From: Haladaptatus pallidirubidus
Lineage (GTDB): Archaea > Halobacteriota > Halobacteria > Halobacteriales > Haladaptataceae
Assembly (NCBI RefSeq): GCF_020700235.1
Contig: NZ_CP085301.1
Coordinates: forward strand, 186,001 to 250,000
Direction of reading: 5' to 3'
Length of the DNA stretch: 64,000 nucleotides
Under the pieces are notes generated by a model. It saw only the letters and a program-made list of their open reading frames with translations, did no database searches and had not been told where the DNA came from. The position numbers were made by a program, and so were the translations under genes. Shown one piece after another: positions 16,856 through 26,522 of the stretch; position 1 is the stretch's first letter, and each line of letters starts with the position of its first letter.

Positions 16856-17508
16856 GGTCAGGCCCTCGCAAATTTTGTTCGAATGTCTGTACGTCGCGTG
16901 AATGTGAATTGATGCATGTGTGCTGTCTCGAAGTCGTTCGAAGACGGTGCGCGGCGCGCCGGGGTTCGCCCCGACCGTCGCCGGAAGACCGGCCTAGTTC
17001 CGAGGTTCCACCCGACGAAAAGCAGTTGCTGGTGCGGGATTTCCGCCAGCGGGGGGTAGAGCAGTGTGCGTCACTATCGAACCGTTTTCGTGAAAGTACA
17101 AAAGTGTTTGTGGTAGAATAATTCGCGCGACGTGAATCCGAGTCGGCAACGGCTGATGATTTCTCGATTATTTTAATCATTCTTGCGTCTCTGGTCGGCT
17201 CACGTCGCTGGCTATCGCTGATTCCAGATACCGCAACGCAGAGAGACCGGTTCGTTTGGCCGAGCTGACACTGCCGATTCCAATGAAACCAGTTGTACGC
17301 GATTCAAACGAGGGTAGTTCGTCGGTGGCAAGTCACGACTCCGATGAAACCGCCGCCGCACCGCCGCAGATCTTGGCAGTACAGAGCGACAATAAAGAGA
17401 ACAGAACTGGCACGAATACACCTGCGACAAATCTCGAACCACCTACACGAAATTCTCCACAGTGTAGCCGAAATTCACATTTTGCTACAACTCCTACACC
17501 GTGTGACC
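16856..17508. other. Intergenic stretch, no gene recognised
   Basis: About 650 bp between the methyltransferase and UspA genes. Several frames are open, but none has the acidic composition or codon pattern of the neighbours. A short plus-strand frame around 16909-17121 (ending RESTKVFVVE) is the longest candidate, but it is rich in Arg and Cys and not convincing. No RNA gene or repeat was identified. Confidence 0.4.
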
Positions 17509-17961
17509 ATGGGGGGATACGTAGTCGCAATCGACGGGTCGCAAGAAAGTATAGACGCGCTCCGGTACGCCATCGGTCTCGCACAGGATACTGGAGCGAC
17601 CATCACGGCGATTCACATCGTCGTGCCGAGCCAACAGTTCACCGCGGGCGACACCGCGCCGACAAGTTTCGCGGAGGCCGAGCGCGACGTTCTGTTGTCG
17701 AACATCGAAGATGCTGAAACGCGCGGGCAGGAACTGTTGGACGAGGCGTCGGCGGTCGCGGAGAGCGAAGGGGCGGAAATCGAAACCGGACTGCTGTACG
17801 GCGAACCGGTCGAGCGAATCACAGAGTACGCCGAGGAGAACGATTTCGAGGCCATCTTCGTCGGTCACCGGGGAACGTCGGAACGCTACGAAGGGCTGTT
17901 CGGAAGCACGGCGAAGAACGTCGCGGGGCGGGCGACAGTTCCGGTGACGATTGTGCGCTGA
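17509..17961 (+). CDS. Universal stress protein (UspA family)
   Basis: This 150-residue single-domain protein starts MGGYVVAIDGSQESIDALRY. The ATP-binding consensus of the family is present near the C-terminus: VGHRGTSERYEGLFGSTAKN, that is G-x2-G-x9-G(S/T), followed by VPVTIVR. It probably binds ATP and acts in stress adaptation. ATG 17509 is chosen because it matches the usual UspA start; earlier in-frame starts add a non-homologous stretch. It is a single gene followed by aroA on the same strand, 99 bp downstream. Confidence 0.9.
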   Translation: MGGYVVAIDGSQESIDALRYAIGLAQDTGATITAIHIVVPSQQFTAGDTAPTSFAEAERDVLLSNIEDAETRGQELLDEASAVAESEGAEIETGLLYGEPVERITEYAEENDFEAIFVGHRGTSERYEGLFGSTAKNVAGRATVPVTIVR

Positions 17962-18060
17962 CGGTTTCATCGACCATCGACCTTCGTCCACAATCAGCGA
18001 CAGGCGGCGATATTGACGGGAGGCGGTATTCTATTACCCCTCCGTGACGACGACTCGCAC

Positions 18061-19350
18061 ATGAACGTCGAACTCTCTCAGTCGTCGCTCTCGGGAACGG
18101 CGCGGGCACCGTCGTCGAAGAGCTACACCCATCGAGCGATTCTCGCCGCTGGATATTCGGGCGGCGCGCTGGTGTACGATCCGCTCGTCAGCGCCGACAC
18201 GAAAGCGACCATGCGGGCCGTCGAGGCCTTCGGCGGCGACGTAACCGACACCGGGGAGGTCCTCGAAATCGGCGGCTTCGACGGGAAACCACAGACTCCG
18301 GCGGATGTCATCGACTGCGCGAACAGCGGGACGACCATGCGATTGGTGTCAGGTACGACCGCTCTAGTGGACGGCATTACGGTTCTCACCGGCGATTCGT
18401 CGCTTCGCTCGCGTCCTCAGGGGCCGATGCTGTCGGCCGTTGAACAACTCGACGGCCGGGCCGAGAGCAGTCGCGGAAACGGCAAAGCCCCGCTCGTGAT
18501 GAAGGGGCCGGTGTCGGGCGGGACGGTGTCGATTCCGGGCGACGTTTCGTCCCAGTACATATCGGCCTTGCTGATGGCGGGCGCGCTGACGGAGGACGGT
18601 ATCAACGTCGAACTCGAAACCGAACTCAAATCGGCCCCCTACGTGGACATTACGCTCGAACTGCTGGCCGACTTCGGCGTCGAAGCCGAGAAGGACGGAC
18701 GAAGCTTCCGTGTTCCGGGCGGACAGTTCTACGAACCGAGCGACGGCGAGTACCACGTCCCCGGCGATTTCTCGTCAATCTCCTACCTGCTGGCCGCGGG
18801 CGCAGTCGCAGCGAAGGAAGACGAAGATGTTCGAATTAGGGGCGCGTATCCGAGCGCGCAGGGTGACACGCTCATCGTGGACGTGTTAGAGCGGATGGGC
18901 GCGGACGTGAACTGGAATCGGAACGACGGCGTCCTCACGGTTCGGCGCTCCTCCCTGTCGGGCGTCGAAGTCGATGTGGGCGACACGCCCGACCTGCTCC
19001 CGACCGTCGCCGTCCTCGGCGCAGTCGCCGACGGCGAGACGAAGATAGTCAACTGCGAACACGTCCGTTACAAGGAAACAGACCGCGTGGCCGTGATGGC
19101 GAGCGAACTCAGTAAACTCGGCGCCGTTGTCGAGGAGGAAGAAGACGAACTCACGATTCGCGGCGAGGAATCCGATTTGACGGGTGCGGTCGTGGAGGGC
19201 TACGGCGACCATCGAATCGTCATGTCGCTCACCGTCGCCGGACTCGTCGCCGACGGAACCACGACGGTTGCGGACGCGGAACACGTCGATGTCTCCTTCC
19301 CGAACTTCTTCGAGGTGCTGTACGACCTTGGCGCGGAAGTCGAGCGATAG
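18061..19350 (+). CDS. aroA: 3-phosphoshikimate 1-carboxyvinyltransferase (EPSP synthase)
   Basis: This 429-residue enzyme joins shikimate-3-phosphate and phosphoenolpyruvate in aromatic amino acid synthesis. Diagnostic motifs are [19 protein letters not shown] near the N-terminus, [14 protein letters not shown] at about 83-96, the EQLDGR region, [33 protein letters not shown] and [14 protein letters not shown] 18061 is preferred; the box TATTCTATTA (18027-18036) is about 30 bp upstream. An upstream start at 18013 would include that box. aroC for the next step lies about 560 bp downstream on the same strand. Confidence 0.96.
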   Translation: MNVELSQSSLSGTARAPSSKSYTHRAILAAGYSGGALVYDPLVSADTKATMRAVEAFGGDVTDTGEVLEIGGFDGKPQTPADVIDCANSGTTMRLVSGTTALVDGITVLTGDSSLRSRPQGPMLSAVEQLDGRAESSRGNGKAPLVMKGPVSGGTVSIPGDVSSQYISALLMAGALTEDGINVELETELKSAPYVDITLELLADFGVEAEKDGRSFRVPGGQFYEPSDGEYHVPGDFSSISYLLAAGAVAAKEDEDVRIRGAYPSAQGDTLIVDVLERMGADVNWNRNDGVLTVRRSSLSGVEVDVGDTPDLLPTVAVLGAVADGETKIVNCEHVRYKETDRVAVMASELSKLGAVVEEEEDELTIRGEESDLTGAVVEGYGDHRIVMSLTVAGLVADGTTTVADAEHVDVSFPNFFEVLYDLGAEVER

Positions 19351-19396
19351 CGACGGTCGAAATCGGAAACGAGCGTGAGTCGAGCGAGTTGTATCG

Positions 19397-19804
19397 CTAA
19401 CTGGTCGTCCTGTATATTTTATCAGATTTTTGGCATGTGGCAGTGATACCGATCCCGTCCATTCCGACATCGACAAGAATCGTGTTCGTCTCACAGCCCC
19501 ACATATCCCACTCTGCGACGCGCCACATGCCGTTGTCCACCTCGACTCGTACCTCGTACCGCCCTGCTTTTAGCACATTTCGACGGGTACCGACCCATCC
19601 GGGCCAGAGGGAAAACTCCGACTCGTAGGCCTCGTCGGAGTCCAACCCGTGAACCGTGACGGTGATGGCGCGTCTGCTGTCGAAGTAATTGCGAACGCGG
19701 AGGCTAACTGGATTCGCGGGCGGGCCGTCGGAGCGGAGGAATCCAACACAGCCCGAGAGACCACCTGCGAGACCAAGCAGGGCGGCGAAACGACGCCGTT
19801 TCAT
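19397..19804 (-). CDS. Putative secreted lipoprotein
   Basis: This 135-residue protein begins MKRRRFAALLGLAGGLSGCV. It has an Arg-rich n-region, a hydrophobic stretch and a lipobox LSGC with the lipidated cysteine at position 19. The mature part is beta-rich (VSLRVRNYFDSRRAITVTVH, RYEVRVEVDNG), suggesting an immunoglobulin-like domain. It contains two further cysteines that may form a disulfide. Function is unknown. The ATG at 19804 is chosen over a GTG 15 nt upstream because it gives a compact signal and is preceded by GAAGGA. It sits between aroA and aroC on the opposite strand. Confidence 0.75.
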   Translation of the reverse strand: MKRRRFAALLGLAGGLSGCVGFLRSDGPPANPVSLRVRNYFDSRRAITVTVHGLDSDEAYESEFSLWPGWVGTRRNVLKAGRYEVRVEVDNGMWRVAEWDMWGCETNTILVDVGMDGIGITATCQKSDKIYRTTS

Positions 19805-19907
19805 CGCGTTTTCCTTCACTGCCGGGGTATAAATTTTCTTTTACGATGGGCGGCGAAACGTACCGCCTCCTGCAACATCTAAATGGCCTGCACGCAGAAC
19901 AGGGTGT

Positions 19908-21098
19908 ATGAACGGAAACCGGTTCGGACGCCTGTTTCAGGTCACGACTTACGGCGAAAGCCACGGCGAGGCGATGGGCGTCACCATCAGCGGCTGTCCG
20001 GCGGGACTCGAACTCACGGAGGAGAACGTACAGCGCGACTTAGACCGACGGAAACCGGGCCAGTCGATGATAACGACCAGTCGAGGAGAACCCGACGAAG
20101 TCACCATCAACAGCGGCGTGCAGGACGGCTACACCACCGGAACGCCAATCGGGATGGTCATCCAAAACAAGGACGCCCAGTCGGGCAAGTACGAGCCGTT
20201 TATCACCGCACCGCGACCGAGCCACGGCGATTTTACCTACTCCGCGAAGTTCGGGACACGAAACTGGGGCGGCGGCGGTCGGTCGTCCGCGCGCGAGACG
20301 GTCAACTGGGTGGCTGGCGGAGCCATCGCAAAGAAAATCCTCGCCGAGCACGGCGTCGAACTGAAAGCCCACGTCAACCAAATCGGCGACCTTCGGGCGG
20401 ACGACGTGACGTTCGAGGACATCAAACAACACAGCGAGAAAAACGAGGTTCGATGTGCCGACCCGGACACTGCCGAGGAGATGCGCGAGCTGATAGACGA
20501 GTATCAGAAGGAGGGTGACTCCATCGGCGGGTCGATTTACTTCGAGGCGCGCGGCGTCCCGCGCGGACTCGGCGCGCCGCGCTTCGATTCCGTCGAAGCC
20601 AGACTCGGACAGGCGATGATGGCGGTTCCGGCCAGCACCGCGTTCGAGTTCGGACTCGGTAAGGAGGCCCGCGAATGGGCCGGACACGACAGAAACGACG
20701 AGTGGGAGTTCGCATCCGAGTCGAACGACGATTCGGATGCAAGCGGCGACGAGCCGCGAGCGGGCGACCCGAAACCGACTTCGAACCGCCACGGCGGACT
20801 ACAGGGCGGTATCACCACCGGAGAGCCGATTTACGGCGAAGTGACGCTGCACGCGCCGACTTCGATTCCGAAGACCCAAACCACAGTGGACTGGGAGACT
20901 GGAGAGGAAAAAGATGTTCAAGTCGTCGGGCGACACGACCCGGTTCTCCCGCCGCGCGGCGTGCCAGTTGTGGAGGCTATGCTGGCGCTAACTCTCGTTG
21001 ACTTCATGCTTCTCGGCGGGCGAATCAATCCCGATAGGATGGACGACCAACCCGGCGAATACGACACGGCGTACCACCCGACTCGGCCCGAGACGTAA
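19908..21098 (+). CDS. aroC: Chorismate synthase
   Basis: This 396-residue enzyme converts EPSP to chorismate with reduced FMN, the last shared aromatic step. Motifs seen are GRLFQVTTYGESHGEAMG at the start, DRRKPGQSMITTSRGEPD, and RPSHGDFTYSAKFG with RNWGGGGRSSARET. Also present are NRHGGLQGGITTGEPI and the C-terminal RHDPVLPPRGVPVVEAM. An acidic insert of about 25 residues (around positions 260-285) precedes the HGG motif, as is common in haloarchaeal versions. It is monocistronic or in a loose group with aroA. Confidence 0.96.
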   Translation: MNGNRFGRLFQVTTYGESHGEAMGVTISGCPAGLELTEENVQRDLDRRKPGQSMITTSRGEPDEVTINSGVQDGYTTGTPIGMVIQNKDAQSGKYEPFITAPRPSHGDFTYSAKFGTRNWGGGGRSSARETVNWVAGGAIAKKILAEHGVELKAHVNQIGDLRADDVTFEDIKQHSEKNEVRCADPDTAEEMRELIDEYQKEGDSIGGSIYFEARGVPRGLGAPRFDSVEARLGQAMMAVPASTAFEFGLGKEAREWAGHDRNDEWEFASESNDDSDASGDEPRAGDPKPTSNRHGGLQGGITTGEPIYGEVTLHAPTSIPKTQTTVDWETGEEKDVQVVGRHDPVLPPRGVPVVEAMLALTLVDFMLLGGRINPDRMDDQPGEYDTAYHPTRPET

Positions 21099-21141
21099 TT
21101 TTATTGCTCTTCGTCGCGTTCCACAGGATAGTACCCCGACC

Positions 21142-21474
21142 ATGCACTCCGACGGGGGGGCAGACGCGAGTGAGCCGACGGTCGTAGCGGATGATCCACG
21201 CGCATATCACGCGTATCACGATTCACGGGATACGCACTCGCTCAGCGAAACCGTCATCGAAGCGATTGCGACCATCCGGAACCGAGACCCGACCGACGAC
21301 CCGATTCCGTTGGCGAATATCATCGACCCCGATGCACTCGATTCGCTGTTCGCCAACACGCATCGCGGGTCGGAACGAAGCGCGGGGCACGTCGTGTTCT
21401 CGCTCTCCGGACTGGTAGTGTTCGTCCACGCCAACGACCACATCTTCATCCGCGAGCAATCGGCGGACGCCTAA
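21142..21474 (+). CDS. HalOD1 output-domain protein, copy 1
   Basis: This 110-residue protein has an acidic N-terminus and then a domain matching the haloarchaeal HalOD1 family. The pattern is LSETVIEAIATIRNRDPTD, then PLANIIDPDALDSLFAN, then a strand pair ending GHVVFSLSGLVVFVHANDHI. HalOD1 domains are thought to act in signalling and are often linked to regulator genes. TTTTATTG (about 21109-21115) is centred 30 bp before the ATG, so the mRNA is probably leaderless. A close paralogue follows at 21708. Confidence 0.8.
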   Translation: MHSDGGADASEPTVVADDPRAYHAYHDSRDTHSLSETVIEAIATIRNRDPTDDPIPLANIIDPDALDSLFANTHRGSERSAGHVVFSLSGLVVFVHANDHIFIREQSADA

Positions 21475-21707
21475 GCGTTGACCTTCGAAAGTACGACCTG
21501 ACCGATTCGATTATAAGAAATTTATCATTTTCATCGTCGTCGGAACACTTCGGCGTGAACCGCTTAGAACACGTAAACTCATCCTACGAGCGTGATATGC
21601 AGGAGTTTCGCGGGAGGACTCCATTTTCGATTCCGGTAGGTCGCCCCACCAACTATTAAAGTACCGGCGCAAATTTTTTACGCTCTCCTTTCGAATATAT
21701 AAATCTG

Positions 21708-22061
21708 ATGAGTGGGGTGAATGCGGGCCTCGACGGAAGCGACGCGAAACCAACGCCCGTTGCGAACGAAACCGGTTTTCACGTCTATCACGACGCGACG
21801 ACCGATTGGGAGCTTAGCGAAACTCTGCTCAGTGCAATCGCCATAATACGGAACACCGACCCGACGAAGTCGCCGATTCCGTTGACCGATTCCGTTGACC
21901 CGGACGCGCTCGATGCCCTCTTCGCGGACACGTACGATGGTCGAGAGCGAAACCGGGGACACGTCGTATTCACCATTTCCGGATTCGAAGTGTTCGCACA
22001 CGCTAACGGCCACGTCTTCCTTCGCGAGCGAACCGGAATCGACGAATTTGACCGACGCTGA
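21708..22061 (+). CDS. HalOD1 output-domain protein, copy 2
   Basis: This 117-residue paralogue of the gene at 21142 shares the order ...YHD...LSETLLSAIAIIRNTDPTK, IPLTDSVDPDALDALFAD and GHVVFTISGFEVFAHANGHV. The domain is HalOD1-like throughout. An AT-rich run (AAATTTTTTA, 21671-21680) is about 31 bp upstream of the ATG. Another AT-rich stretch, ATATATAAAT, lies directly in front of the ATG. The gene precedes a larger RecA-like/wHTH gene with a 74-bp gap, so the three may form a regulatory group. Confidence 0.8.
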   Translation: MSGVNAGLDGSDAKPTPVANETGFHVYHDATTDWELSETLLSAIAIIRNTDPTKSPIPLTDSVDPDALDALFADTYDGRERNRGHVVFTISGFEVFAHANGHVFLRERTGIDEFDRR

Positions 22062-22135
22062 CCACGGTACGAAACTACCCTCAAAAGAGAACGTTCCAGC
22101 ATGATTTCATTCGACCTATCAATAAGTGAGCGACC

Positions 22136-23056
22136 ATGACCGAACCGACATCGGATTTCGGGCTGAACCGTCGTATTCTCGTTTCCGTTCCGACGCTCCA
22201 AGCAGATACCTGCGAGGATAGACTCCAACTTCTCGACGACGAAACGGAGTCCGTCGTCGCGGTAATGTACGACCGCTCGGCGGACGAGTTTCTCCAGTCG
22301 TGGCGGAATCAAATCGGAACGGTTCCGAACGATGCCCAAATCGTCGATATCGAACAGCCGATACGCTCGATGGCGACTGAATCGACGAACGAGACGAGCG
22401 GAAACGGTGATACTGTCGTCCAAACCGTCCAACGACCCGACGACCTCCGTGAGATAGAAACCGCCATCAAAGCGGCGCTGGAATCCGCGACCGGCAAAAC
22501 GACGCTCGTTTTTGATTCGCTCACGTCGTTACTAGAGCACGTCCCGCTCGTCGATATCGTTCCGTTTTTTCGCAACGTCGCCGACCACCTCACCGATTGT
22601 GACGCGACCGGCTATTTCTATCTCGAACGTCGTTCCCACGACCACTCGACGATTGCGACATTCCACGCAATGACCGATGCGACGGTCGAACTCGCCGCCG
22701 ACGGAACCGAGTGGACGGTACAACAGCAGGGGAACGACGCCCCGGACACCCCCTCGATCGACGCGTTGTTTGACGTCCTCCGGTCGAGACGGCGACGCGA
22801 GGTACTTCGGTATCTGCTTTCGAACCGTGGCCCGGTAGACGTAACGGAACTGGCCACGGCGGTCGCCGACTTCGAGGAAAACGACTCCGCGCCGATAGGG
22901 AATCAAGACCGTAGATACCACACGACGCTGTATCAACTTCATCTATCGAAACTGGACGACGCAGGTCTCATCGACCACGATGCGTCGAACCATCGGGTCT
23001 CGATACGTGAGGTGACCGACCGGGTCGCGCCGTTCCTCGCCATCGCCAAGGAGTAG
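22136..23056 (+). CDS. RecA-superfamily-like (DUF7504-type) protein with C-terminal winged helix
   Basis: This 306-residue protein has two parts. Residues 1 to about 195 look like a KaiC/RecA-like core without a clear Walker A: NRRILVSVPTLQADTCEDRL, KTTLVFDSLTSLLEHVP (a Walker-B-like strand) and AMTDATVELAADGTEW. Residues about 210-306 form a winged-helix domain (VLRSRRRREVLRYLLSNR, then YHTTLYQLHLSKLDDAGLID) of the haloarchaeal DUF7344 kind. These family labels are from memory of similar haloarchaeal proteins. It is probably a transcription regulator with a ligand- or signal-sensing half. It follows the two HalOD1 genes on the same strand. Confidence 0.72.
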   Translation: MTEPTSDFGLNRRILVSVPTLQADTCEDRLQLLDDETESVVAVMYDRSADEFLQSWRNQIGTVPNDAQIVDIEQPIRSMATESTNETSGNGDTVVQTVQRPDDLREIETAIKAALESATGKTTLVFDSLTSLLEHVPLVDIVPFFRNVADHLTDCDATGYFYLERRSHDHSTIATFHAMTDATVELAADGTEWTVQQQGNDAPDTPSIDALFDVLRSRRRREVLRYLLSNRGPVDVTELATAVADFEENDSAPIGNQDRRYHTTLYQLHLSKLDDAGLIDHDASNHRVSIREVTDRVAPFLAIAKE

Positions 23057-23088
23057 CCCCTTTTACCGTCGCGCCACAACGAGATCGC

Positions 23089-23718
23089 ATGGACGCGAAC
23101 CAGGAAACGCGCTCGAACCCGTTCAATATGGACGAGGCCTGTACCAACTGCGATTTGTGCGAAACCCGCGACACCGTCGTTCACGGGTACGGGGACGTGG
23201 GTGCCGAGTTCCTTTTCGTCGGCGAGATGCCGAGCGAGGGGGCGGACAAGACCGGAATTCCGTTTACCGGAGATTCGGCGGGAGAACGATTCCAGGACAT
23301 CCTCGGGCGATTGGGTTTGAGCGAGTCCGCTCCGGACGAAACCGAACCCGAAATCGAGAACGCATTTTTGACGTATCTGACGCGATGCCGTCATCCGGAG
23401 CGTGGCCCCGACGACGGCGAAATAATGGCCTGCGAGCCGTATTTGAACGCCGAAATACGGATGATTAACCCGGAAATTCTCGTCCCTGTCGGGGAACGCG
23501 CGCTCGAAGAAATCGCCACGGAGTACACGACGACGCGCGCGAGCGAACTCGACATTGCGGACGACCACGGGAAGACGATTCGCGGGCGGGGATTCGAACT
23601 CGTACCGATGATTCACCCCGAAGAACAGACCAACGAGCAAACCGAGGCGTTCGTGAAGGCGTTCGCCGAGCTGATGGGAACCGACTATCGGCAGACGAAG
23701 GGTCGACAGGGTCGATAG
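23089..23718 (+). CDS. Uracil-DNA glycosylase, family 4-like
   Basis: This 209-residue protein removes uracil from DNA, or belongs to that superfamily. N-terminal cysteines in ACTNCDLCETRD, plus later cysteines in RCRHPERGPDDG and MACEPY, are placed like the iron-sulfur ligands of family 4. The active-site motif reads FVGEMPSEGADKTGIPF, which corresponds to GEAPGxxED of the family with Met and Ser at normally Ala/Gly positions. The second motif is MIHPEEQ. The variant first motif could mean altered specificity. Confidence 0.85.
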   Translation: MDANQETRSNPFNMDEACTNCDLCETRDTVVHGYGDVGAEFLFVGEMPSEGADKTGIPFTGDSAGERFQDILGRLGLSESAPDETEPEIENAFLTYLTRCRHPERGPDDGEIMACEPYLNAEIRMINPEILVPVGERALEEIATEYTTTRASELDIADDHGKTIRGRGFELVPMIHPEEQTNEQTEAFVKAFAELMGTDYRQTKGRQGR

Positions 23719-23746
23719 CGGTTCGAGTGTCGGCTTTCTTTTTCGG

Positions 23747-23947
23747 CTACCAGTACGGGTTCTGTCGCCACCGCTTCGATTTCGCACCGAGGACGGACAG
23801 TCCGATGACGAACGCGACGCAGAGGACGAAGGTGGCGATGGCCGCGACATCGGAAAAGACGGTCGTCACGAGCAGTGCGAGTGCGCCCAGCACGAGCACC
23901 GCGAGGACGGCGACGCCGAGCAAAGCGAGCGGCTTCGTTCGTTTCAT
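23747..23947 (-). CDS. Small two-helix membrane protein
   Basis: This 66-residue protein starts MKRTKPLALLGVAVLAVLVL. It has two membrane helices (about 8-30 and 34-53) and a basic tail ending KSKRWRQNPYW. No family is recognised. The gene converges on the uracil-DNA glycosylase gene with a 28-bp gap and is divergent from the DUF2064 gene. Its clean topology and good start support a real gene. Confidence 0.65.
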   Translation of the reverse strand: MKRTKPLALLGVAVLAVLVLGALALLVTTVFSDVAAIATFVLCVAFVIGLSVLGAKSKRWRQNPYW

Positions 23948-24015
23948 GGGAACAGTGAGTGCAGACGGGGCATAAAATGGTGGCTTTCAAGGCCGTCCCG
24001 CGCCGACTGCCGAGT

Positions 24016-24783
24016 ATGACCACCATCGCCGTGCTGGCCGATCCGCCGCGCGAGGGGTTCGTTCTGCCGGAACTTGCGGAATCGTCCCCGCTCTCCGAAT
24101 CCGAAGTAACGGAACTGTACGCCGAGATGCTGAAAGATACGTTCGTCGCCGCCGCAAAAAGCGGCGGCGATTTGCTGGTCAACTATCGCCCCGACGACGC
24201 GATTCCGGACGAGTTCGGGAGCGAGACGGGTTCGGAGGACGAACTCCGGAAACTGGCTGAGGAAGCGCTTGCGGACGTACCGCTCGACGAAGACGAGGAG
24301 GTTCGCTTCGAGGTGCAAGTCGGCGAGACGTTCGCGGGTCGCGCCGGTAACACGGCGACACACCTGCTCCGAGAGGAGGACGTCGATTCGGTCGCAATCG
24401 TGGACGGAACCGCCCCGACGCTGACGCGCAAAGACCTCGACAGCGCGGCGATGAAACTCCGCCGGAGCGAGATCGTCCTCGGGCCCGCCGAGGACGGACG
24501 CGCGTACTTCGTCGGCCTGAAGGACACCATCGACTTCACCGACGCCTACGCCACGCCGGAACTGGAAACCCTGACCGAGAAAGGCGTCGATGCTGGCCAC
24601 GAGGTCGATTTCCTTCCGACGATGACGAGCGTGCGGACGGGCGAAGATTTGCGTTCGTTGGTTCCCCTGCTGAACGCGCGAATCGCCGCCGGTCGAATCG
24701 TGCCGGTCAACACGGCGACGTATCTCCACGAACTCGGTTTGCGCGTCGAGGAAGCGAACGGCAAGCGCGAAATCGTGCGGTAG
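24016..24783 (+). CDS. DUF2064-type glycosyltransferase-like protein
   Basis: This 255-residue protein resembles the DUF2064 group of nucleotide-diphospho-sugar transferase folds. It starts MTTIAVLADPPREGFVLPEL and has an acidic core. A motif like the metal-binding DxD position appears as VDSVAIVDGTAPTLTRKDLD, followed by EIVLGPAEDGRAYFVGLK. Substrate and pathway are unknown. ATG 24016 is used; an upstream start at 23959 adds a basic stretch not typical of the family. Confidence 0.72.
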   Translation: MTTIAVLADPPREGFVLPELAESSPLSESEVTELYAEMLKDTFVAAAKSGGDLLVNYRPDDAIPDEFGSETGSEDELRKLAEEALADVPLDEDEEVRFEVQVGETFAGRAGNTATHLLREEDVDSVAIVDGTAPTLTRKDLDSAAMKLRRSEIVLGPAEDGRAYFVGLKDTIDFTDAYATPELETLTEKGVDAGHEVDFLPTMTSVRTGEDLRSLVPLLNARIAAGRIVPVNTATYLHELGLRVEEANGKREIVR

Positions 24784-24830
24784 GAAAATAGCTCAGGAAA
24801 CGACTCGCTCGGTGAGTGCGAAAACGGACG

Positions 24831-26276
24831 TCAGTCCGCGGTCGAAGGGGATTTTCTGCTTTCGGACGGAGTTCCGATTCCCAGTCCCGATGCGGCCATC
24901 GCAAACAGGATGAGGGGCGAGAGGAAGCCGAAGAAGTAGTATGGCGCGTACTGGAGCGTCGGAACGCCCAGCGCCGCCGCCATGTACACCGCTCCGGCGT
25001 GCCACGGAATGAGCGCGCCGGTCGGCGTTCCGGCGGCCTCGACTGCCCGCGAGAGGTCTTTACTTTCCAGCCCGTACTCCTCGTAGAGATTTCTGAGCGT
25101 CATTCCAGGGACGACGATGCTCATGTACTGTTGTGCCGTGAGGACGTTCGTGAGCATAGCCGACGCACCGGTTCCGGCGACCAGTCCGCCGACGCTGCTG
25201 ACTTTCTTCGAGAGGTGGTGTGCGAGCACTGCCAACGTGCCCGTCGTCTCCAGCAAGCCGCCGAGGGTGAGCGCCGCGACGACGACGCTAATCGTCCACG
25301 CGGAGCCTTCGATACCGCCGCTCGCCAGGAGGTTGTTCACCATCTCCATTCCCGTCTCCGGGCTGGTTCCGCCGAGGAGCACCTGCCACCCCTCGGTGAA
25401 CGACCGACCTTGAACGAGAATGGTCACGCCTGCCCCGGAGAAGACGCCCGCGATGAGCGACGGAAGTGCGGGGTAGCCGCGCAGTGCGAGTCCGAAGGTG
25501 ACGACCAACGGGAGGAAGACGAGCAATGAGAGCGAGTAGGTACTCGTCAGCGCGGTTTGGATCTCGCCGACGCTTCCGGTCGAACCGCCGCTAACCGACT
25601 GCAATCCGAGGACGGCGTAGCCGAGAACACCGATTCCGAACGCGAGGATGGTTCCGGTTCGCATTCCCCGAATGTGGTCGTAGAGGTTGGTGTTGGTCAC
25701 CGCCGCCGCGAGGTTTGTGGTGTCGGAGAGCGGCGACTGTTTGTCACCGGCGTAGGCTCCCGAGAGGATGGCACCTGCGGTCATCGGGGCGGGGACGCCG
25801 AGTCCGGAGCCGATGCCGATGAACGCCACGCCCAGCGTTCCCACGGTGGTCCACGAGGAACCGATGGAGAACGCGACGAGGCCCGACAACACCGCCGTCA
25901 CGGGGAGGAAGATGGTCGGCGAGAGGAGTTGGAGGCCGTAGTACATCAGCCCCGGAATCGTGCCGGAGCTAATCCACGTCGCGATGAGCGCGTAAATCGT
26001 GAACAGGATGAGGACAGCCTGCAAGCCCATCAGGAGACTGTCCGCGACGCCGCCGTACAGGTCGTCCCACGACATTTCCAATCCGTAATAGCCGACCAGC
26101 CCGGTGAACGCGATAGCCCACAGCAGAGGAATGTGCGGATCCATCTTCAGCCAAGCCGAGCCGACGCCCAAGAATACGACTGTCGCGAAAACCGGCAGGA
26201 GCGCCAGTCTCAGCGACGGCCGCCGATTCTCCGGTAGCTCCGCATACGTGAGGGGTTCGAAATCCAGTGACGCCAT
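24831..26276 (-). CDS. nhaC: Na+/H+ antiporter, NhaC family
   Basis: This 481-residue membrane protein has about 11-12 hydrophobic helices. The sequence SIGSSWTTVGTLGVAFIGIG and the later ILSGAYAGDKQSPLSDTTNL are typical of NhaC. So are NVLTAQQYMSIVVPGMTLRN and GALIPWHAGAVYMAAALGVP. It would expel Na+ in exchange for protons, important for salt balance in a halophile. It is convergent with the DUF2064 gene. Upstream is tRNA-Ser on the other strand. Confidence 0.92.
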   Translation of the reverse strand: MASLDFEPLTYAELPENRRPSLRLALLPVFATVVFLGVGSAWLKMDPHIPLLWAIAFTGLVGYYGLEMSWDDLYGGVADSLLMGLQAVLILFTIYALIATWISSGTIPGLMYYGLQLLSPTIFLPVTAVLSGLVAFSIGSSWTTVGTLGVAFIGIGSGLGVPAPMTAGAILSGAYAGDKQSPLSDTTNLAAAVTNTNLYDHIRGMRTGTILAFGIGVLGYAVLGLQSVSGGSTGSVGEIQTALTSTYSLSLLVFLPLVVTFGLALRGYPALPSLIAGVFSGAGVTILVQGRSFTEGWQVLLGGTSPETGMEMVNNLLASGGIEGSAWTISVVVAALTLGGLLETTGTLAVLAHHLSKKVSSVGGLVAGTGASAMLTNVLTAQQYMSIVVPGMTLRNLYEEYGLESKDLSRAVEAAGTPTGALIPWHAGAVYMAAALGVPTLQYAPYYFFGFLSPLILFAMAASGLGIGTPSESRKSPSTAD

Positions 26277-26422
26277 CGTACCCGTTCCGATGCACCAGGA
26301 GAATTAAACAGTTATGATTCAATGTCTGTGGGTAATCGTCGGACGAATAATCTATTCGTCCCGATACGTCGCCGAGGAGAGACCGACAGTTCTTAAACCC
26401 GGTATCCAGTAGAGTGCGGTGT

Positions 26423-26505
26423 GGTGGGATGGCAGAGCGGCCTATTGCGCCTGCCTTGAAAGCAGGTGGCGTCATGCCTCATGGGTTCAAATCCCATTCC
26501 CACCG
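26423..26505 (+). tRNA. tRNA-Ser (anticodon TGA)
   Basis: The acceptor stem is GGTGGGA (26423-26429) with TCCCACC (26498-26504), then discriminator G. The anticodon stem CCTGC/GCAGG holds the loop CTTGAAA, so the anticodon is TGA. The long variable arm expected of tRNA-Ser is present, and the T-arm is ATGGG-TTCAAAT-CCCAT. A perfect hairpin follows 18 nt downstream. Confidence 0.93.
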
Positions 26506-26522
26506 TTTTCACACGACTATTC

